Below, in pieces: positions 8,863-17,191 of a stretch of 34,686 nt of DNA; position 1 is the stretch's first letter; each line of letters opens with the position of its first letter. Below the pieces are notes generated by a model, which saw only the letters and a program-made list of their open reading frames with translations, was not told where the DNA came from and did not search any database. A program made the translations under genes and the position numbers. This stretch comes from an uncultured Acidimicrobiaceae bacterium (lineage in GTDB: Bacteria > Actinomycetota > Acidimicrobiia > Spongiisociales > SHLN01). The stretch spans positions 184,597 through 219,282 of the forward strand of contig CAMYMH010000003.1 of the NCBI GenBank assembly GCA_947259275.1, written 5' to 3'.

Positions 8863-9059
8863 CCTTCCCCTCGAGGGGAAGGTGGACTCGGAGCGCAGCT
8901 CCGAGGACGGATGGGGGGAGAAGGCGAGCATTTCTGCCAGCCATCGGTTGGGTTCGTGGCCTCCCCCACCCCGTCTCCGCCTCCGGCAAAGCCGGAAACG
9001 CTTCGCGTTCCTATCGAGTTGCGAAGCAACTCCCAAGCCGGGCCGCCCTCAGGGCGGGG
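8863..9059 (+). repeat. Composite palindromic element B, copy 1, with nested family A unit
   Basis: The left end is the perfect 20-bp palindrome CCTTCCCCTCGAGGGGAAGG (8863-8882), then hairpin CTCGGAGC-GCA-GCTCCGAG (8887-8905), then GGACGGATGGGGGGA. After a ~50-nt unique middle come CCTCCCCCACCCCGTCTCCG, a hairpin CCGGC-AAA-GCCGG (8983-8995), a family A double hairpin (8994-9032) and the terminal hairpin CCGCCCT-C-AGGGCGG (9043-9057). The same order of modules, without the A unit, is found at 26101-26253 and, inverted, at 34255-34406. Confidence 0.8.
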
Positions 9060-9146
9060 AAGACAACCACCGGCCAACCACAGCAGGCAGATATAGCACC
9101 TATAGCCAGAAGCGACCCCTCGAGGGGAAGGAACCAGGCGACCCAA

Positions 9147-9180
9147 AGAGATCGGACCCCCCGGAGGGGGCCCGATCTCT
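9147..9180 (-). terminator. Rho-independent terminator of the FAS1 gene
   Basis: On the minus strand, about 14 bases after the stop codon, a strong stem (AGAGATCGG paired with CCGATCTCT, continued by C-run/G-run pairing with one mismatch) ends in CTCTTT. Spacing and structure fit intrinsic termination of the gene ending at 9194. Confidence 0.8.
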
Positions 9181-9193
9181 CGCTAATGGAGGA

Positions 9194-11587
9194 TTAGCTG
9201 GCGGGAATGAGCACCGCGTCGATGACGTGGATCACGCCGTTCTCGGCGATGATGTCGGTGGTCACGACCTGGGCATCGTTGACGAACACACCGCCGTCGA
9301 CGGTGATGGTGACATCGCCATTCAGGGTGGTCACCTTGTCGAGGCCAACCACCGTCGGGGAGGTGACCCCGCCTGAGGCCACGTGATACAGGAGGATGTC
9401 GGTCAGCGCCGGAATGTCGGCCAGCAACGCGTCGAGCGTTCCCTCAGGAAGCGCTTCGAATGCGGCATCCGTCGGGGCGAACACGGTGAACGGCCCCGGA
9501 CCGGACAGGGTGTCAACCAAGTCGGCTGCCGTCACCGCGGCCACGAGTGTCTCAAGATCCTCATTGCCGACGGCGATGTCGACGATGGTGCCGGCCGGTG
9601 GGATCAGCACCGTGTCGAGCACATGGATGATGCCGTTGGTGGCCTGGATGTCCGCCGTCACCACCAGGGCAACACCGTTGATGTAGATGCTGCCATCGGC
9701 AATGTAGATGTCATCCCCGTTGAGAGTGGTAGCGCTCGAGAGCGTGCTCACCACGCTGGCGGGCACCGCCCCATCGATCACGTGGTACAGGAGGATGTCG
9801 GCCAGGGTCTCGGGATCGGCCAGCAAGGCGCTGATCGCCTCGGCCCCCAGCGCATCGAAGGCCTCGTCCGTCGGGGCGAGCAACGTCAGCGGACCCTCTC
9901 CTCGCAGGGCAGATTCCAGACCGGCGGCTTGGACAGCCGTCACCAGCGTGTCGAACGTACCCGCATCGATCGCCGTGTCGACGATATCCAACGACGGCGG
10001 CAACAGCACGGCGTCGAGCACGTGGATGATGCCATTCGAGGCCAGGATGTCGGCGGTGACGACCATGGCAACGCCGTTGATCGTGATGCCCTCGCCGGCG
10101 GTGATGAGAATGTCCTGGCCATTCAGCGTCGTCGCGCTTGGAAGCGTGCCCACGACACTGGCCGGCACCGCTCCATCCACCACGTGGTAGAGCAGGATGT
10201 CGGCCAGAGCCTCCGGGTCGGCCAGCAGCGCCGTGATCGTCTCCTCACCAAGAGCGGCGAACGCATCATCGGTGGGAGCGAGCACGGTCAAGGGGCCGTC
10301 TGCCCGGAGCGCCGACTCGAGACCGGCTGCCTGGACCGCGGTCACGAGTGTGTCGAACGTGCCGGCGTCGACCGCCGTATCCACGATGTCCATGTCCGGC
10401 GGAATCAGTACCCCGTCGATGATGTGGATGATGCCATTGGCGGCCAGCACATCGGGAGCGGAGATGAGGATCCCATTGGCCAGAGCACTGCCTTCGCTCA
10501 CGATCAGCTGCTGACCCTGCAGGGTCTCGACCGCACCGGCTGCCAGCAGAGACTCGGAGCTCTGCTGGCCGGCGAGGACGTGATAGAGCAGCACCTCGGT
10601 GAGTGCTTCGGGGTCGGCCAGTAAGCCGTCGAGCACACCCTCGGGGAGAGCTGCGAACGCGTCATCCGTCGGCGCGAACACGGTGAACGGGCCATCGGCG
10701 GAGAGCGTGTCGGCCAATCCGGCCACGGTGGCAGCCGTGAGCAGAGTTTCGAAGACCCCCGCCTCGGATGCGGTGGTCACGATATTCGGGCGGACCGGTG
10801 TATTGGTCACCGCCACGCTGGTGGCATCGAAGTCGACCTGACCGTCGGCAACGCCCTGGTCGTTCGAGTTGCGGAAATAGAGCGTGTTGTCGGAAGGACG
10901 GACCACGCCGACCGTTTCGGTGCCGTTGGCGTCCCAGTCGCCAACCACGATCTGGTCCCCGGGGTTGCCGAAGAAGAACTCGGCGTCGGCGGCACTCGTG
11001 GCTTGGGTGTTTCCGAGGAATACCTTCCCTTCGGTGACGCGATACACACCGACCGTGTCGACGCCGTCCCCATCGAAATCGCCGGAGAAGGGCACGTCGC
11101 CGGGATTGCCGAAGTAGTACTCGACATCGGCGAAGCCGGTCGTTTGCTCGTTGCGCAAGTAGACCTTGCCCTCTGAGGGACGGTACACACCGAAGGAATC
11201 GACTCCATCGCCGTCCCAGTCGCCGGCGAGGGGAATGTCCCCGGGATTGCCCATGAACCATTGCCGATCCGCGAAGCCGGTGTCGAGGGAATCACGCACA
11301 TAGGCGATCCCGTCGGATGGGCGGTACAGCCCCGGCGTGGCGACTCCGTCGCCATCCCAGTCGCCCAGGAAAGGCGTGTCGGCCGGAACGCCAAAATAGA
11401 AAGGCTCCGCCTCGCCGACGGTCCATAGCCCGGAAGCGGGGTCGAACGAACTAGGCGTATCGCCGCTTCCGAGTTCGTCGGCGGCACGGACGGGCGTCGC
11501 CAGTACGGCCACCATGGTGGCAACCAGCATCGTCAGCAGAATCAAGATCAGCGAGGGCCGGGCGGCCTGCATCGATCGGGTGAACAT
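9194..11587 (-). CDS. Secreted protein with four 47-aa Asp/Gly repeats and four FAS1 (fasciclin) domains
   Basis: A 797-aa exported protein. A signal peptide (basic start, hydrophobic core 12-30, likely cleavage after VRA-A, about 35-36) is followed by four ~47-residue repeats at about 63-250. Each has the pattern FGNPGD-x5-GDxDGDG-x4-GVYRPS, which resembles FG-GAP/propeller blades with a DxDxDG calcium-type loop; repeat 4 is degenerate (GDWDANG). Four FAS1 domains follow at about 268-397, 400-531, 533-664 and 667-796, each with the FAPTD/LAPTD box, LLYHV and NGIIHVID box. Domains 2 and 3 are nearly identical over long stretches ([20 protein letters not shown]), showing recent duplication. 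There is no C-terminal anchor. The ATG at 11587 follows GAGGAGA. Likely adhesion or matrix role; ligand unknown. Confidence 0.92.
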   Translation of the reverse strand: MFTRSMQAARPSLILILLTMLVATMVAVLATPVRAADELGSGDTPSSFDPASGLWTVGEAEPFYFGVPADTPFLGDWDGDGVATPGLYRPSDGIAYVRDSLDTGFADRQWFMGNPGDIPLAGDWDGDGVDSFGVYRPSEGKVYLRNEQTTGFADVEYYFGNPGDVPFSGDFDGDGVDTVGVYRVTEGKVFLGNTQATSAADAEFFFGNPGDQIVVGDWDANGTETVGVVRPSDNTLYFRNSNDQGVADGQVDFDATSVAVTNTPVRPNIVTTASEAGVFETLLTAATVAGLADTLSADGPFTVFAPTDDAFAALPEGVLDGLLADPEALTEVLLYHVLAGQQSSESLLAAGAVETLQGQQLIVSEGSALANGILISAPDVLAANGIIHIIDGVLIPPDMDIVDTAVDAGTFDTLVTAVQAAGLESALRADGPLTVLAPTDDAFAALGEETITALLADPEALADILLYHVVDGAVPASVVGTLPSATTLNGQDILITAGEGITINGVAMVVTADILASNGIIHVLDAVLLPPSLDIVDTAIDAGTFDTLVTAVQAAGLESALRGEGPLTLLAPTDEAFDALGAEAISALLADPETLADILLYHVIDGAVPASVVSTLSSATTLNGDDIYIADGSIYINGVALVVTADIQATNGIIHVLDTVLIPPAGTIVDIAVGNEDLETLVAAVTAADLVDTLSGPGPFTVFAPTDAAFEALPEGTLDALLADIPALTDILLYHVASGGVTSPTVVGLDKVTTLNGDVTITVDGGVFVNDAQVVTTDIIAENGVIHVIDAVLIPAS

Positions 11588-11708
11588 ACTTCTCCTCTTG
11601 GTCGGTCACTCTCCTACGGAGCCGCCCCCGGGCTTGGATGACGTTGGTAGCTTCGGTAGGCACCACGCGCAGCCGAGACCGGTCCCCCCACCGGTCCTAA
11701 CTCCGGCT

Positions 11709-11918
11709 GGGTCTTAGGTCTTGGATCGTGGGTCTCGGGTCTCGGGTCTCGGTTCTTGGGTCTCGGTTCTTGGGTCTCGGTTCTTGGGTCTTGGGTCTTG
11801 GGTCTCGGGTCTCGGGTCTCGGGTCTCAGGTCTCGGTTCTCGGTTCTCGGTTCTCGGGTCTCGGTTCTTGGGTCTCGGTTCTTGGGTCTTGGGTCTTGGG
11901 TCTTGGGTCTTGGTACTC
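11709..11918 (+). repeat. Heptamer tandem repeat, 30 units of GGKTCTY
   Basis: Thirty consecutive 7-bp units without indels, mainly GGGTCTC, GGGTCTT, GGTTCTT and GGTTCTC, with degenerate end units (AGGTCTT, GGATCGT, GGTACTC). Variants are arranged in higher-order blocks, for example GGTTCTT-GGGTCTC repeated, indicating growth by slippage or unequal exchange. It ends 26 bp before the candidate -35 of the regulator operon. A few inverted units occur at 29711-29741. Confidence 0.95.
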
Positions 11919-11944
11919 GGGACAGGCGTCTCCAGATTGTGACC

Positions 11945-11985
11945 TTGGCCTCTAGCGATGTTCCCCATATTCAGCAGATACTGAA
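11945..11985 (+). promoter_or_regulatory. Candidate promoter with inverted-repeat operator for the gbsR-like operon
   Basis: TTGGCC (11945-11950), 17 bases, then TATTCA (11968-11973) is a weak -35/-10 pair. The perfect inverted repeat TTCAG-N6-CTGAA (11970-11985) overlaps the -10 and lies 27 bp before the regulator start. This is typical placement for autorepression by a dimeric winged-helix protein. A second small palindrome, GTTCCGAAC, follows at 11987-11995. The repeats are seen; the function is inference. Confidence 0.35.
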
Positions 11986-12012
11986 AGTTCCGAACACAGA
12001 GGAGACCCGGTC

Positions 12013-12480
12013 ATGGTGGAACGAGACGAACTGGGGTTCGTCGAGGAGATGGGGGCGCTGTTCGAACGCATCGGGAACGGGCGGATGGCCGGCCGCGTCT
12101 GGGGATATCTATTGATCGTCGATGCTGAACAGGTATCCGCCGCCGACCTGGCCGGCGCGCTCGACGCCTCCCCCAGCGCCATCAGCACCGCTACCCGGGT
12201 GCTGATTACCCTCGGATTGGTGGACAGAATCCGTCTCTCGGGCGAGCGCCGCGACCACTTCACCATCCACCACGGCGCCATCCTCAGCCTGGTGCGTCGT
12301 CGGGTGGACGCGCTCAACGCGGCCCGTGACATGGCCCAACGAGCTCTGGTTCGCTTTGGTGACCGTGAGATCGCTCGCCCCCACCTGCAGGAGCTCTACG
12401 ACGTGTACTCATGGTTCGCGGCCGAGTATCCGGTCCTCGTCGACCGGTTCCTCGAGGAGCGCACCATTCAAACGAGGTAA
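12013..12480 (+). CDS. GbsR/MarR-type transcriptional regulator
   Basis: A 155-aa winged-helix DNA-binding protein. Residues 24-88 ([20 protein letters not shown] to DHFTIHHG) fit the GbsR-like subgroup: helix, helix-turn-helix ([23 protein letters not shown], recognition helix about 54-66) and wing ([15 protein letters not shown]). A C-terminal helical dimerisation region follows. The ATG at 12013 has AGAGGAGA 9 bases upstream. It is the first gene of a three-gene operon; the ABC ATPase starts 4 bases after its stop. In this arrangement such regulators usually control the adjacent exporter, so local autoregulation is the best guess. Confidence 0.88.
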   Translation: MVERDELGFVEEMGALFERIGNGRMAGRVWGYLLIVDAEQVSAADLAGALDASPSAISTATRVLITLGLVDRIRLSGERRDHFTIHHGAILSLVRRRVDALNAARDMAQRALVRFGDREIARPHLQELYDVYSWFAAEYPVLVDRFLEERTIQTR

Positions 12481-12484
12481 TGAC

Positions 12485-13183
12485 ATGCTGATCGAACTGA
12501 AGGACGTGACGAAACGGTACGGCGAAGGCGAGCTGGCGGTGACCGCCCTGGCCGAGGTCGAGCTGTTGGTCAACCAGGGTGAGTTCGTGGTGGTGCTCGG
12601 ACCCTCCGGGAGTGGCAAGACCACGCTGCTCAACATCGTCGGGGCCCTCGATACCGCCACCTCAGGGCTCGTCCGGGTGAACGGCGTCGACATCACCGCG
12701 GCGTCCCGCCGCCATCTGTTCGACTTCCGGGCCGGCACCGTCAGCTTCATCTTCCAAGCCTTCAACCTGTTCCCGGGCCTCACCACTCGGGAGAACGTGC
12801 TCTTCGGAATCGACGCGGCCCATTCGGACGCGGACCCGGATCTCATCCTCGACCGCGTTGGCCTCGGCGCCAAAGGCGCCCGGTTCCCGCATGAGCTCTC
12901 CGGGGGGGAGCAACAACGGGTGGGGATCGCCCGCGCCCTGGCAACGGGCAATCCAATCCTGTTGTGTGACGAGCCAACCGGCGAGCTCGACTTCCAGACC
13001 GGTGTCCAGATCCTCGAGTTGTTGCAGGAGCAGGCAGGGAACGGACGGGCGGTGCTGGTGGTAACTCACAACCGGGAGATCTCGCGGATGGCCGATCGGG
13101 TCGTGGAGCTGTCGAGCGGCCGCATCGTGAGCGACGGGCCCCCGGCGGGCGGGAAGGCGCCGGTGACGGAACTGCACTGGTAG
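12485..13183 (+). CDS. ABC transporter ATP-binding protein, MacB/LolD type
   Basis: A 232-aa nucleotide-binding subunit partnering the FtsX-type permease downstream. Walker A GPSGSGKT is at 39-46, Q-loop Q91, signature LSGGEQQR at 138-145, Walker B ILLCDEP at 158-164 and the H-loop histidine H195. The open frame continues 159 bases upstream inside the regulator, but the ATG at 12485 follows GAGG and begins the standard domain ([16 protein letters not shown]). It is 4 bp from the regulator and 10 bp from the permease. The MacB/LolD class uses ATP for mechanotransmission: lipoprotein, peptide or drug extrusion, or envelope remodelling. Confidence 0.95.
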   Translation: MLIELKDVTKRYGEGELAVTALAEVELLVNQGEFVVVLGPSGSGKTTLLNIVGALDTATSGLVRVNGVDITAASRRHLFDFRAGTVSFIFQAFNLFPGLTTRENVLFGIDAAHSDADPDLILDRVGLGAKGARFPHELSGGEQQRVGIARALATGNPILLCDEPTGELDFQTGVQILELLQEQAGNGRAVLVVTHNREISRMADRVVELSSGRIVSDGPPAGGKAPVTELHW

Positions 13184-13193
13184 GGGGTGTGAG

Positions 13194-15614
13194 ATGAGAA
13201 CACTTCGCTTGCTGCTCCGCTGGTCGTGGCGCGACCTCCGCAGCCACTGGGCCAAGGTCCTCGCCATCGCCCTCGTCATCGCCATCGGCACCGGCGGTTA
13301 CGCCGGCCTGACCTCCACCGCAGAGTGGAGACGTATCTCCTATGACCTCAACTATGGCCAGCTCGCCATGTATGACCTGCGGGTTGACCTCGCCACCGGA
13401 AGCTTTGTTCAGGAAGGCGACATAGCCGCGATCGTGGCAACCCTTCCCGGCCGAAGCGCGGTGACCGGCGTCGAAGAGCGGCTCATCATCCCAACCCAGG
13501 TGGACGCCTCAACCGGTGATGAAATCGTCCTGGCTCGGGGCGAAGTCACGGGTTCCGATTTCTCCGAGGGGGGGCCGCACGTCAACTCACACTTCGCTCA
13601 TACCGGCCGACTCCTGACGGCCCAGGACTCAGGCGAGCCGCGGGTCATGCTCGAGCGCAGTTTCGCTCGCTTCTACGAACTACCGGATACCGGTACCGTC
13701 GAAGTGAGCGGCGGGCGAACCCTCGAGTTCGTCGCCCAGGCGACGACTCCTGAATACTTCGCGGTGGCACCCGAGGGCGAGATGTTCATGACCGAGGCCA
13801 CCTTCGGGGCTATGTTCACCACCCTCGAGACCGCCCAGGACCTCGCCGGCCTGCCGGGGGCCGTCAACAACCTCGTGCTGACTCTGGCCGAGGGGACAGA
13901 TCGGGACGCGCTGCAGGCCGAGCTGGAGGTCGCCCTCGGATCGCTCCCCGTCGGGGCGACGGTGCTCACCCGGGATGACAATCTCTCGTATACGTCTCTC
14001 ACCACCGATGTCGACCAGGACCAGGCGATGTTCAACGCTCTTTCCTTCCTGCTGTTTGCAGGCGCGGTGGGGGCCGCTTTCAACCTCATCCACCGGCTCG
14101 CCGAGCAGCAGCGTCGCGAGATCGGTATCGGGATGGCCCTGGGGATTCGTCCCCGCGTGCTGGCATTCCGGCCGCTGCTGGTGAGCGCCCAGATTGCGGT
14201 GCTGGGCGTGGCGCTCGGCATCGTGATCGGCATGCTCATCGGCAATGCGATGGCCGGCATCTTTGACGACTTCGTCCCGCTGCCCGTGTGGCTGACGGAC
14301 TTTCAATTCGGTGTGTTCGCCCGGGTGGCGGTAATCGGCCTCATCCTGCCGTTCTTGGCCTCCGCTATTCCGGTATGGCGGGCGGTTCGGGTTCGCCCCA
14401 TCGAGGCGATCCGGCCCAATCTCGTCGGTCGCGTCTCGATCACCGGCCGGCGCCGCACAATGGGGAACAGCTTCGCGGTGATTCCATTCCGCAACCTGCG
14501 CCGGACACCTCGGCGCACCGCCCTCACGGTGGTCGGAATCGCCGCCGCCCTCACTGTGCTGGTGGGTTTCCTCGGGATAATGGACTCGGTCTTCAAAGCC
14601 GTGGACACCGCCGAAATCGAGTCGGTGGGAACGGAACCGGACCGCATCTCCGTGGGATTCGACAGCTTCCGGCTTACCAGCTCGCCCGAGGTAACGGCGG
14701 TTGCGGCCACCGAAGCCGTGGCCGTCGCCGAGCCGCGGCTGATGCTGACCGGATCGCTGCTCGCAGACGAGGACATCGACGTCTTCATCGAGGCCGCCGA
14801 CCTCACCGACGGCATGTGGCGTCCCTCCTTCAGCGCGGGGGCGCTCGACCCGTCGGGAGGCATCATCTTGAGCGAAAAGGCGGCCTCCGACATCGGGGCC
14901 GTCGTCGGCGACTCTGTGATGGTCCGCCACCCTCGGCGAGCTGGGTTGACGTCGTACCAATTCGTCGACACCGCGATTCGCCTGGTCGCGACCCATCCCC
15001 ACCCGGTGCGCAGCCTCGCCTACATGGACCTCTCTCAAGCCGAACTCTTCAACCTGGTGGGCATTGCCAACGGAATGAACGTGCTGGCGGCCCCTGGTTA
15101 CTCGACCGCCGATGTGCAGCAAGCGCTCTTTGAGCTCGAGCAGGTGTCGTCGGTCCAGTCGGTCACAGCCGTGACCGACGCAGTTCGCGACGCCTTCAAT
15201 CAGATGCTGGGAATCATTCAGATGATGGTGACGGTCGTCTTGCTGCTGGCACTGCTCATCGCGTTCAACACCGCTTCCATCAATCTGGAGGCGCGGGCTC
15301 GTGAGCACGCGACGATGTTCGCCTTCGGCGTGAAGGTGCGAACCGCACTGCGGATGGCCGTGACGGAGAGTCTCGTCATAGGAATTCTCGCCACCATGGT
15401 CGGGGTGGCGGGCGGATTCGCCATGGTGTGGTGGATGACCCAGATGCTCCTGGCCGAGACCCTGCCGGACTTCGCGCTCGAAGCCATCATCGGGTCAGGC
15501 ACCTTGGTGACCGTCGTGATCATGGGGGTCGTGGTGGTGACCCTGGCACCGCTGCTCACCGTGCGGCGCATGCGGAAGATGGACCTCCCGGGAACCCTCC
15601 GGTTGGTGGAGTGA
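13194..15614 (+). CDS. FtsX-family ABC permease (two FtsX domains)
   Basis: An 806-aa membrane protein with duplicated architecture. TM1 is at about 21-40, then an extracytoplasmic domain (45-275), three TM segments (about 280-300, 325-350, 370-395) with the first FtsX domain, a linker, TM5 (about 442-462), a second extracytoplasmic domain (470-670), and three final TM segments (about 675-698, 728-750, 765-788). The coupling-helix regions (EIGIGMALGIRPRVL, EHATMFAFGVKVRTAL) occur twice, as expected when one polypeptide supplies both permease halves. The ATG at 13194 is preceded by GGGGGTG. It forms a complete exporter with the ATPase at 12485. The substrate cannot be inferred. Confidence 0.93.
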   Translation: MRTLRLLLRWSWRDLRSHWAKVLAIALVIAIGTGGYAGLTSTAEWRRISYDLNYGQLAMYDLRVDLATGSFVQEGDIAAIVATLPGRSAVTGVEERLIIPTQVDASTGDEIVLARGEVTGSDFSEGGPHVNSHFAHTGRLLTAQDSGEPRVMLERSFARFYELPDTGTVEVSGGRTLEFVAQATTPEYFAVAPEGEMFMTEATFGAMFTTLETAQDLAGLPGAVNNLVLTLAEGTDRDALQAELEVALGSLPVGATVLTRDDNLSYTSLTTDVDQDQAMFNALSFLLFAGAVGAAFNLIHRLAEQQRREIGIGMALGIRPRVLAFRPLLVSAQIAVLGVALGIVIGMLIGNAMAGIFDDFVPLPVWLTDFQFGVFARVAVIGLILPFLASAIPVWRAVRVRPIEAIRPNLVGRVSITGRRRTMGNSFAVIPFRNLRRTPRRTALTVVGIAAALTVLVGFLGIMDSVFKAVDTAEIESVGTEPDRISVGFDSFRLTSSPEVTAVAATEAVAVAEPRLMLTGSLLADEDIDVFIEAADLTDGMWRPSFSAGALDPSGGIILSEKAASDIGAVVGDSVMVRHPRRAGLTSYQFVDTAIRLVATHPHPVRSLAYMDLSQAELFNLVGIANGMNVLAAPGYSTADVQQALFELEQVSSVQSVTAVTDAVRDAFNQMLGIIQMMVTVVLLLALLIAFNTASINLEARAREHATMFAFGVKVRTALRMAVTESLVIGILATMVGVAGGFAMVWWMTQMLLAETLPDFALEAIIGSGTLVTVVIMGVVVVTLAPLLTVRRMRKMDLPGTLRLVE

Positions 15615-15707
15615 TCAGTCCCCAGTCCCCAGACTCGTGGGCTCCCGAACCGGCGAGCCCCGGCCATGGTCTCGAGCTTGGGACTCGGTCTTGGAACTCG
15701 GAGCTCT

Positions 15708-16529
15708 TTAGGCCGTGAGCGTCGGGGAGGCGATATCGAAAACAGCTCGGGCGAATTCGGCGAGCTTGGTGGCGGCGTCGGGGTCGCCGGCGAGCTGGTC
15801 GTAATAGAGAATCGATCCCTCCCACCCCTCGGTATGCCATTCGGCGCCGTGCGGAAGATCGTTCGCCATGAGTTCTTCCCGTTCGAACGGCCATGGATTC
15901 GAATAGAAGTAGGCCCGACCGGCGGGATAGAACCCGAGGTTGAGCTGCGATGGATGCTCGGTGACCTCACCCCCCTCCTCGTAGGTTTCGACCCTCGTCC
16001 CAAACCACTCGCAGGCCAGATCGAAGTTGTGCGGCCACAGCTGGACCTGGCCCACCTCACCGTCGAGCGACTGAAGGTGATGATTGAAAATGTGGCTGAC
16101 GTTGGCCGCCGCTTCGAAGTACGTGGCGGCGACGGCCGGGTCGTACTCTCGTGGCTCATCGTTCTCGAATTTCTCCCGGTTGTACTCGCCGGTCAGCCCC
16201 AGTCCGGCGGCCAACTCGATGAGGCGATCACCCATCTCGGTACCGGTGAGGCCGTCGGTCATGGGAATCCGTGTCTCCGCCCCGTCGAAGGAGCTGACGA
16301 CAACTTCGTGGCTCCGCAAATCCATCGAAACGTCTGCCAGGCCTCCACCGGGAAGGCTGACAGTGTCGGTAACCAGGCCGCGGGGCCGAACTTTGAGGCT
16401 CAGGTGCCACCACTTGGAATGGGCGACGGCGTGGGCACGGGGGATCGCTCCGACGGCGTGGGCATAGGCATGCAACGTTGCCCGGGTCGGCTCGAAGTTC
16501 TCAGGAAGAGGCGGCAGAAAGTCGGCCAT
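15708..16529 (-). CDS. DUF5996 family protein
   Basis: A 273-aa soluble protein matching DUF5996 from memory: opening LPPLPENFEPTRATLHAYAHAVG, then SKWWHLSLKVRPRGLVT (about 45-60), a STYLE-like beta segment with SMDLRSHEVVVSSFDG, and a C-terminal NLGFYPAGRAYFYSNPWPF / GAEWHTEGWEGSILYYDQL region that is rich in aromatic residues. Biochemical function is unknown. The open frame runs 36 codons further upstream to 16637, but GAGGAG stands 11 bases before the ATG at 16529, and the upstream part lacks family similarity. It is divergent from the DoxX gene with 125 bp between. Family assignment is by recognised motifs, not by search. Confidence 0.8.
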   Translation of the reverse strand: MADFLPPLPENFEPTRATLHAYAHAVGAIPRAHAVAHSKWWHLSLKVRPRGLVTDTVSLPGGGLADVSMDLRSHEVVVSSFDGAETRIPMTDGLTGTEMGDRLIELAAGLGLTGEYNREKFENDEPREYDPAVAATYFEAAANVSHIFNHHLQSLDGEVGQVQLWPHNFDLACEWFGTRVETYEEGGEVTEHPSQLNLGFYPAGRAYFYSNPWPFEREELMANDLPHGAEWHTEGWEGSILYYDQLAGDPDAATKLAEFARAVFDIASPTLTA

Positions 16530-16654
16530 GGCAGCGTGCTCCTCGCGTGTCTTGTTGACACCCAACCAACGGCGTCGGCATGATGTTCCCGGCGGGCGGG
16601 AAGAACCCAAGTGGGCCGTCCGTTGGGATGAAATCACCGGCCGAGGAGGCTGTC

Positions 16655-17191
16655 ATGCACGACGATGCGTTCAACCTGGCAATGCTGGCGCTGCGAGTCG
16701 GCATCGGTCTCGTGTTCCTGGCCCACGGCATCAAACATGCCCGCGGCCGCGAGAAGACCACGAACTGGTTTGAGTCGCTCGGCTTCAAGCAGCCCGGGCT
16801 CCAGTGGCTGGTGATGACGACCACCGAGATCGGGGCCGGCCTCATGCTCATCGTCGGTCTCGTAAACAGCCTGGCGGCGGCGGCGGTAGTCGGCACCATG
16901 GTGGTGGCGTTCTGGACCGTGCACCGGAAGGCTGGGTTCTTCATCACGGCTTTCATGAAGGAAGGCATCGACGTGGAGGGTTGGGAGTATGTGTTCACGC
17001 TCGCATTCGCCGCAGGGGCCCTCGCCGTCGCCGGGCCGGGTGATTGGTCGCTCGATTATCAACTCGATCTCGACCACAAACTCGATGCGTGGATCGGTGT
17101 CGGCTTCGTGGCGGGCAGCATCGCACTGTCGATCGTGCAATTGGCCACGTTCTGGCGACCAAACGCGAAGGGCATAGGTGGGGAGAGCTAG
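16655..17191 (+). CDS. DoxX family membrane protein
   Basis: A 178-aa small inner-membrane protein with four hydrophobic segments at about 8-26, 50-69, 72-90 and 112-127, plus a further one at 146-165. The DoxX pattern LALRVGIGLVFLAHGIKH is at the N-terminus and TTEIGAGLMLIVGL in the second segment. GAGGAGG stands 5 bases before the ATG at 16655; the upstream open frame to 16580 is not supported. DoxX-type proteins are linked to thiosulfate:quinone oxidoreductase or redox-stress complexes in other organisms; here the partner is unknown. Its last 14 bases overlap the alkyltransferase-like gene. Confidence 0.9.
   Translation: MHDDAFNLAMLALRVGIGLVFLAHGIKHARGREKTTNWFESLGFKQPGLQWLVMTTTEIGAGLMLIVGLVNSLAAAAVVGTMVVAFWTVHRKAGFFITAFMKEGIDVEGWEYVFTLAFAAGALAVAGPGDWSLDYQLDLDHKLDAWIGVGFVAGSIALSIVQLATFWRPNAKGIGGES

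Larger units (their letters stand above)
8746..9193. other. 448-bp intergenic region between antiporter and FAS1 gene
   Basis: No gene is supported. It holds a GC-rich simple repeat (about 8746-8785), the composite palindromic element at 8863-9059 (listed separately) and the terminator at 9147-9180. Short open frames on both strands here encode the same low-complexity peptides (LPSPRGEGG-type) seen wherever this element occurs, so they are not real proteins. Confidence 0.7.
11588..12012. other. Divergent intergenic region, FAS1 gene / gbsR-like operon
   Basis: A 425-bp region between two divergently transcribed units. It holds the FAS1 leader (11588-11700, with a C-rich stretch and no clear promoter), the heptamer tract 11709-11918 and the candidate gbsR-like promoter/operator at about 11945-11985. 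Long open frames in the tract (SWVLGLGS-type on plus, RPETRDPRPKT-type on minus) exist only because a 7-bp repeat without stops is open in several frames. No gene is supported. Confidence 0.7.

Noticed and set aside
7367-8989. 540-aa minus-strand frame, and plus-strand frames at 9383-10624 and minus-strand 13680-15308
   Set aside because: They overlap intact genes (antiporter, FAS1 protein, permease) in other frames and are Arg/Gly/His-rich without domains.
11709-11918. Heptamer tract as a CRISPR array
   Set aside because: No 20-40 bp repeats with unique spacers; it is a direct tandem array of 7 bp.
11714-12115. Four open frames in the heptamer tract (SWVLGLGS and RPETRDPRP peptides)
   Set aside because: A stop-free 7-bp repeat is open in several frames; no start signal or conserved protein.
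15615-15707. Possible tRNA or small RNA between permease and DUF5996
   Set aside because: No cloverleaf arms or T-loop sequence; it looks like a degenerate heptamer-type simple sequence.
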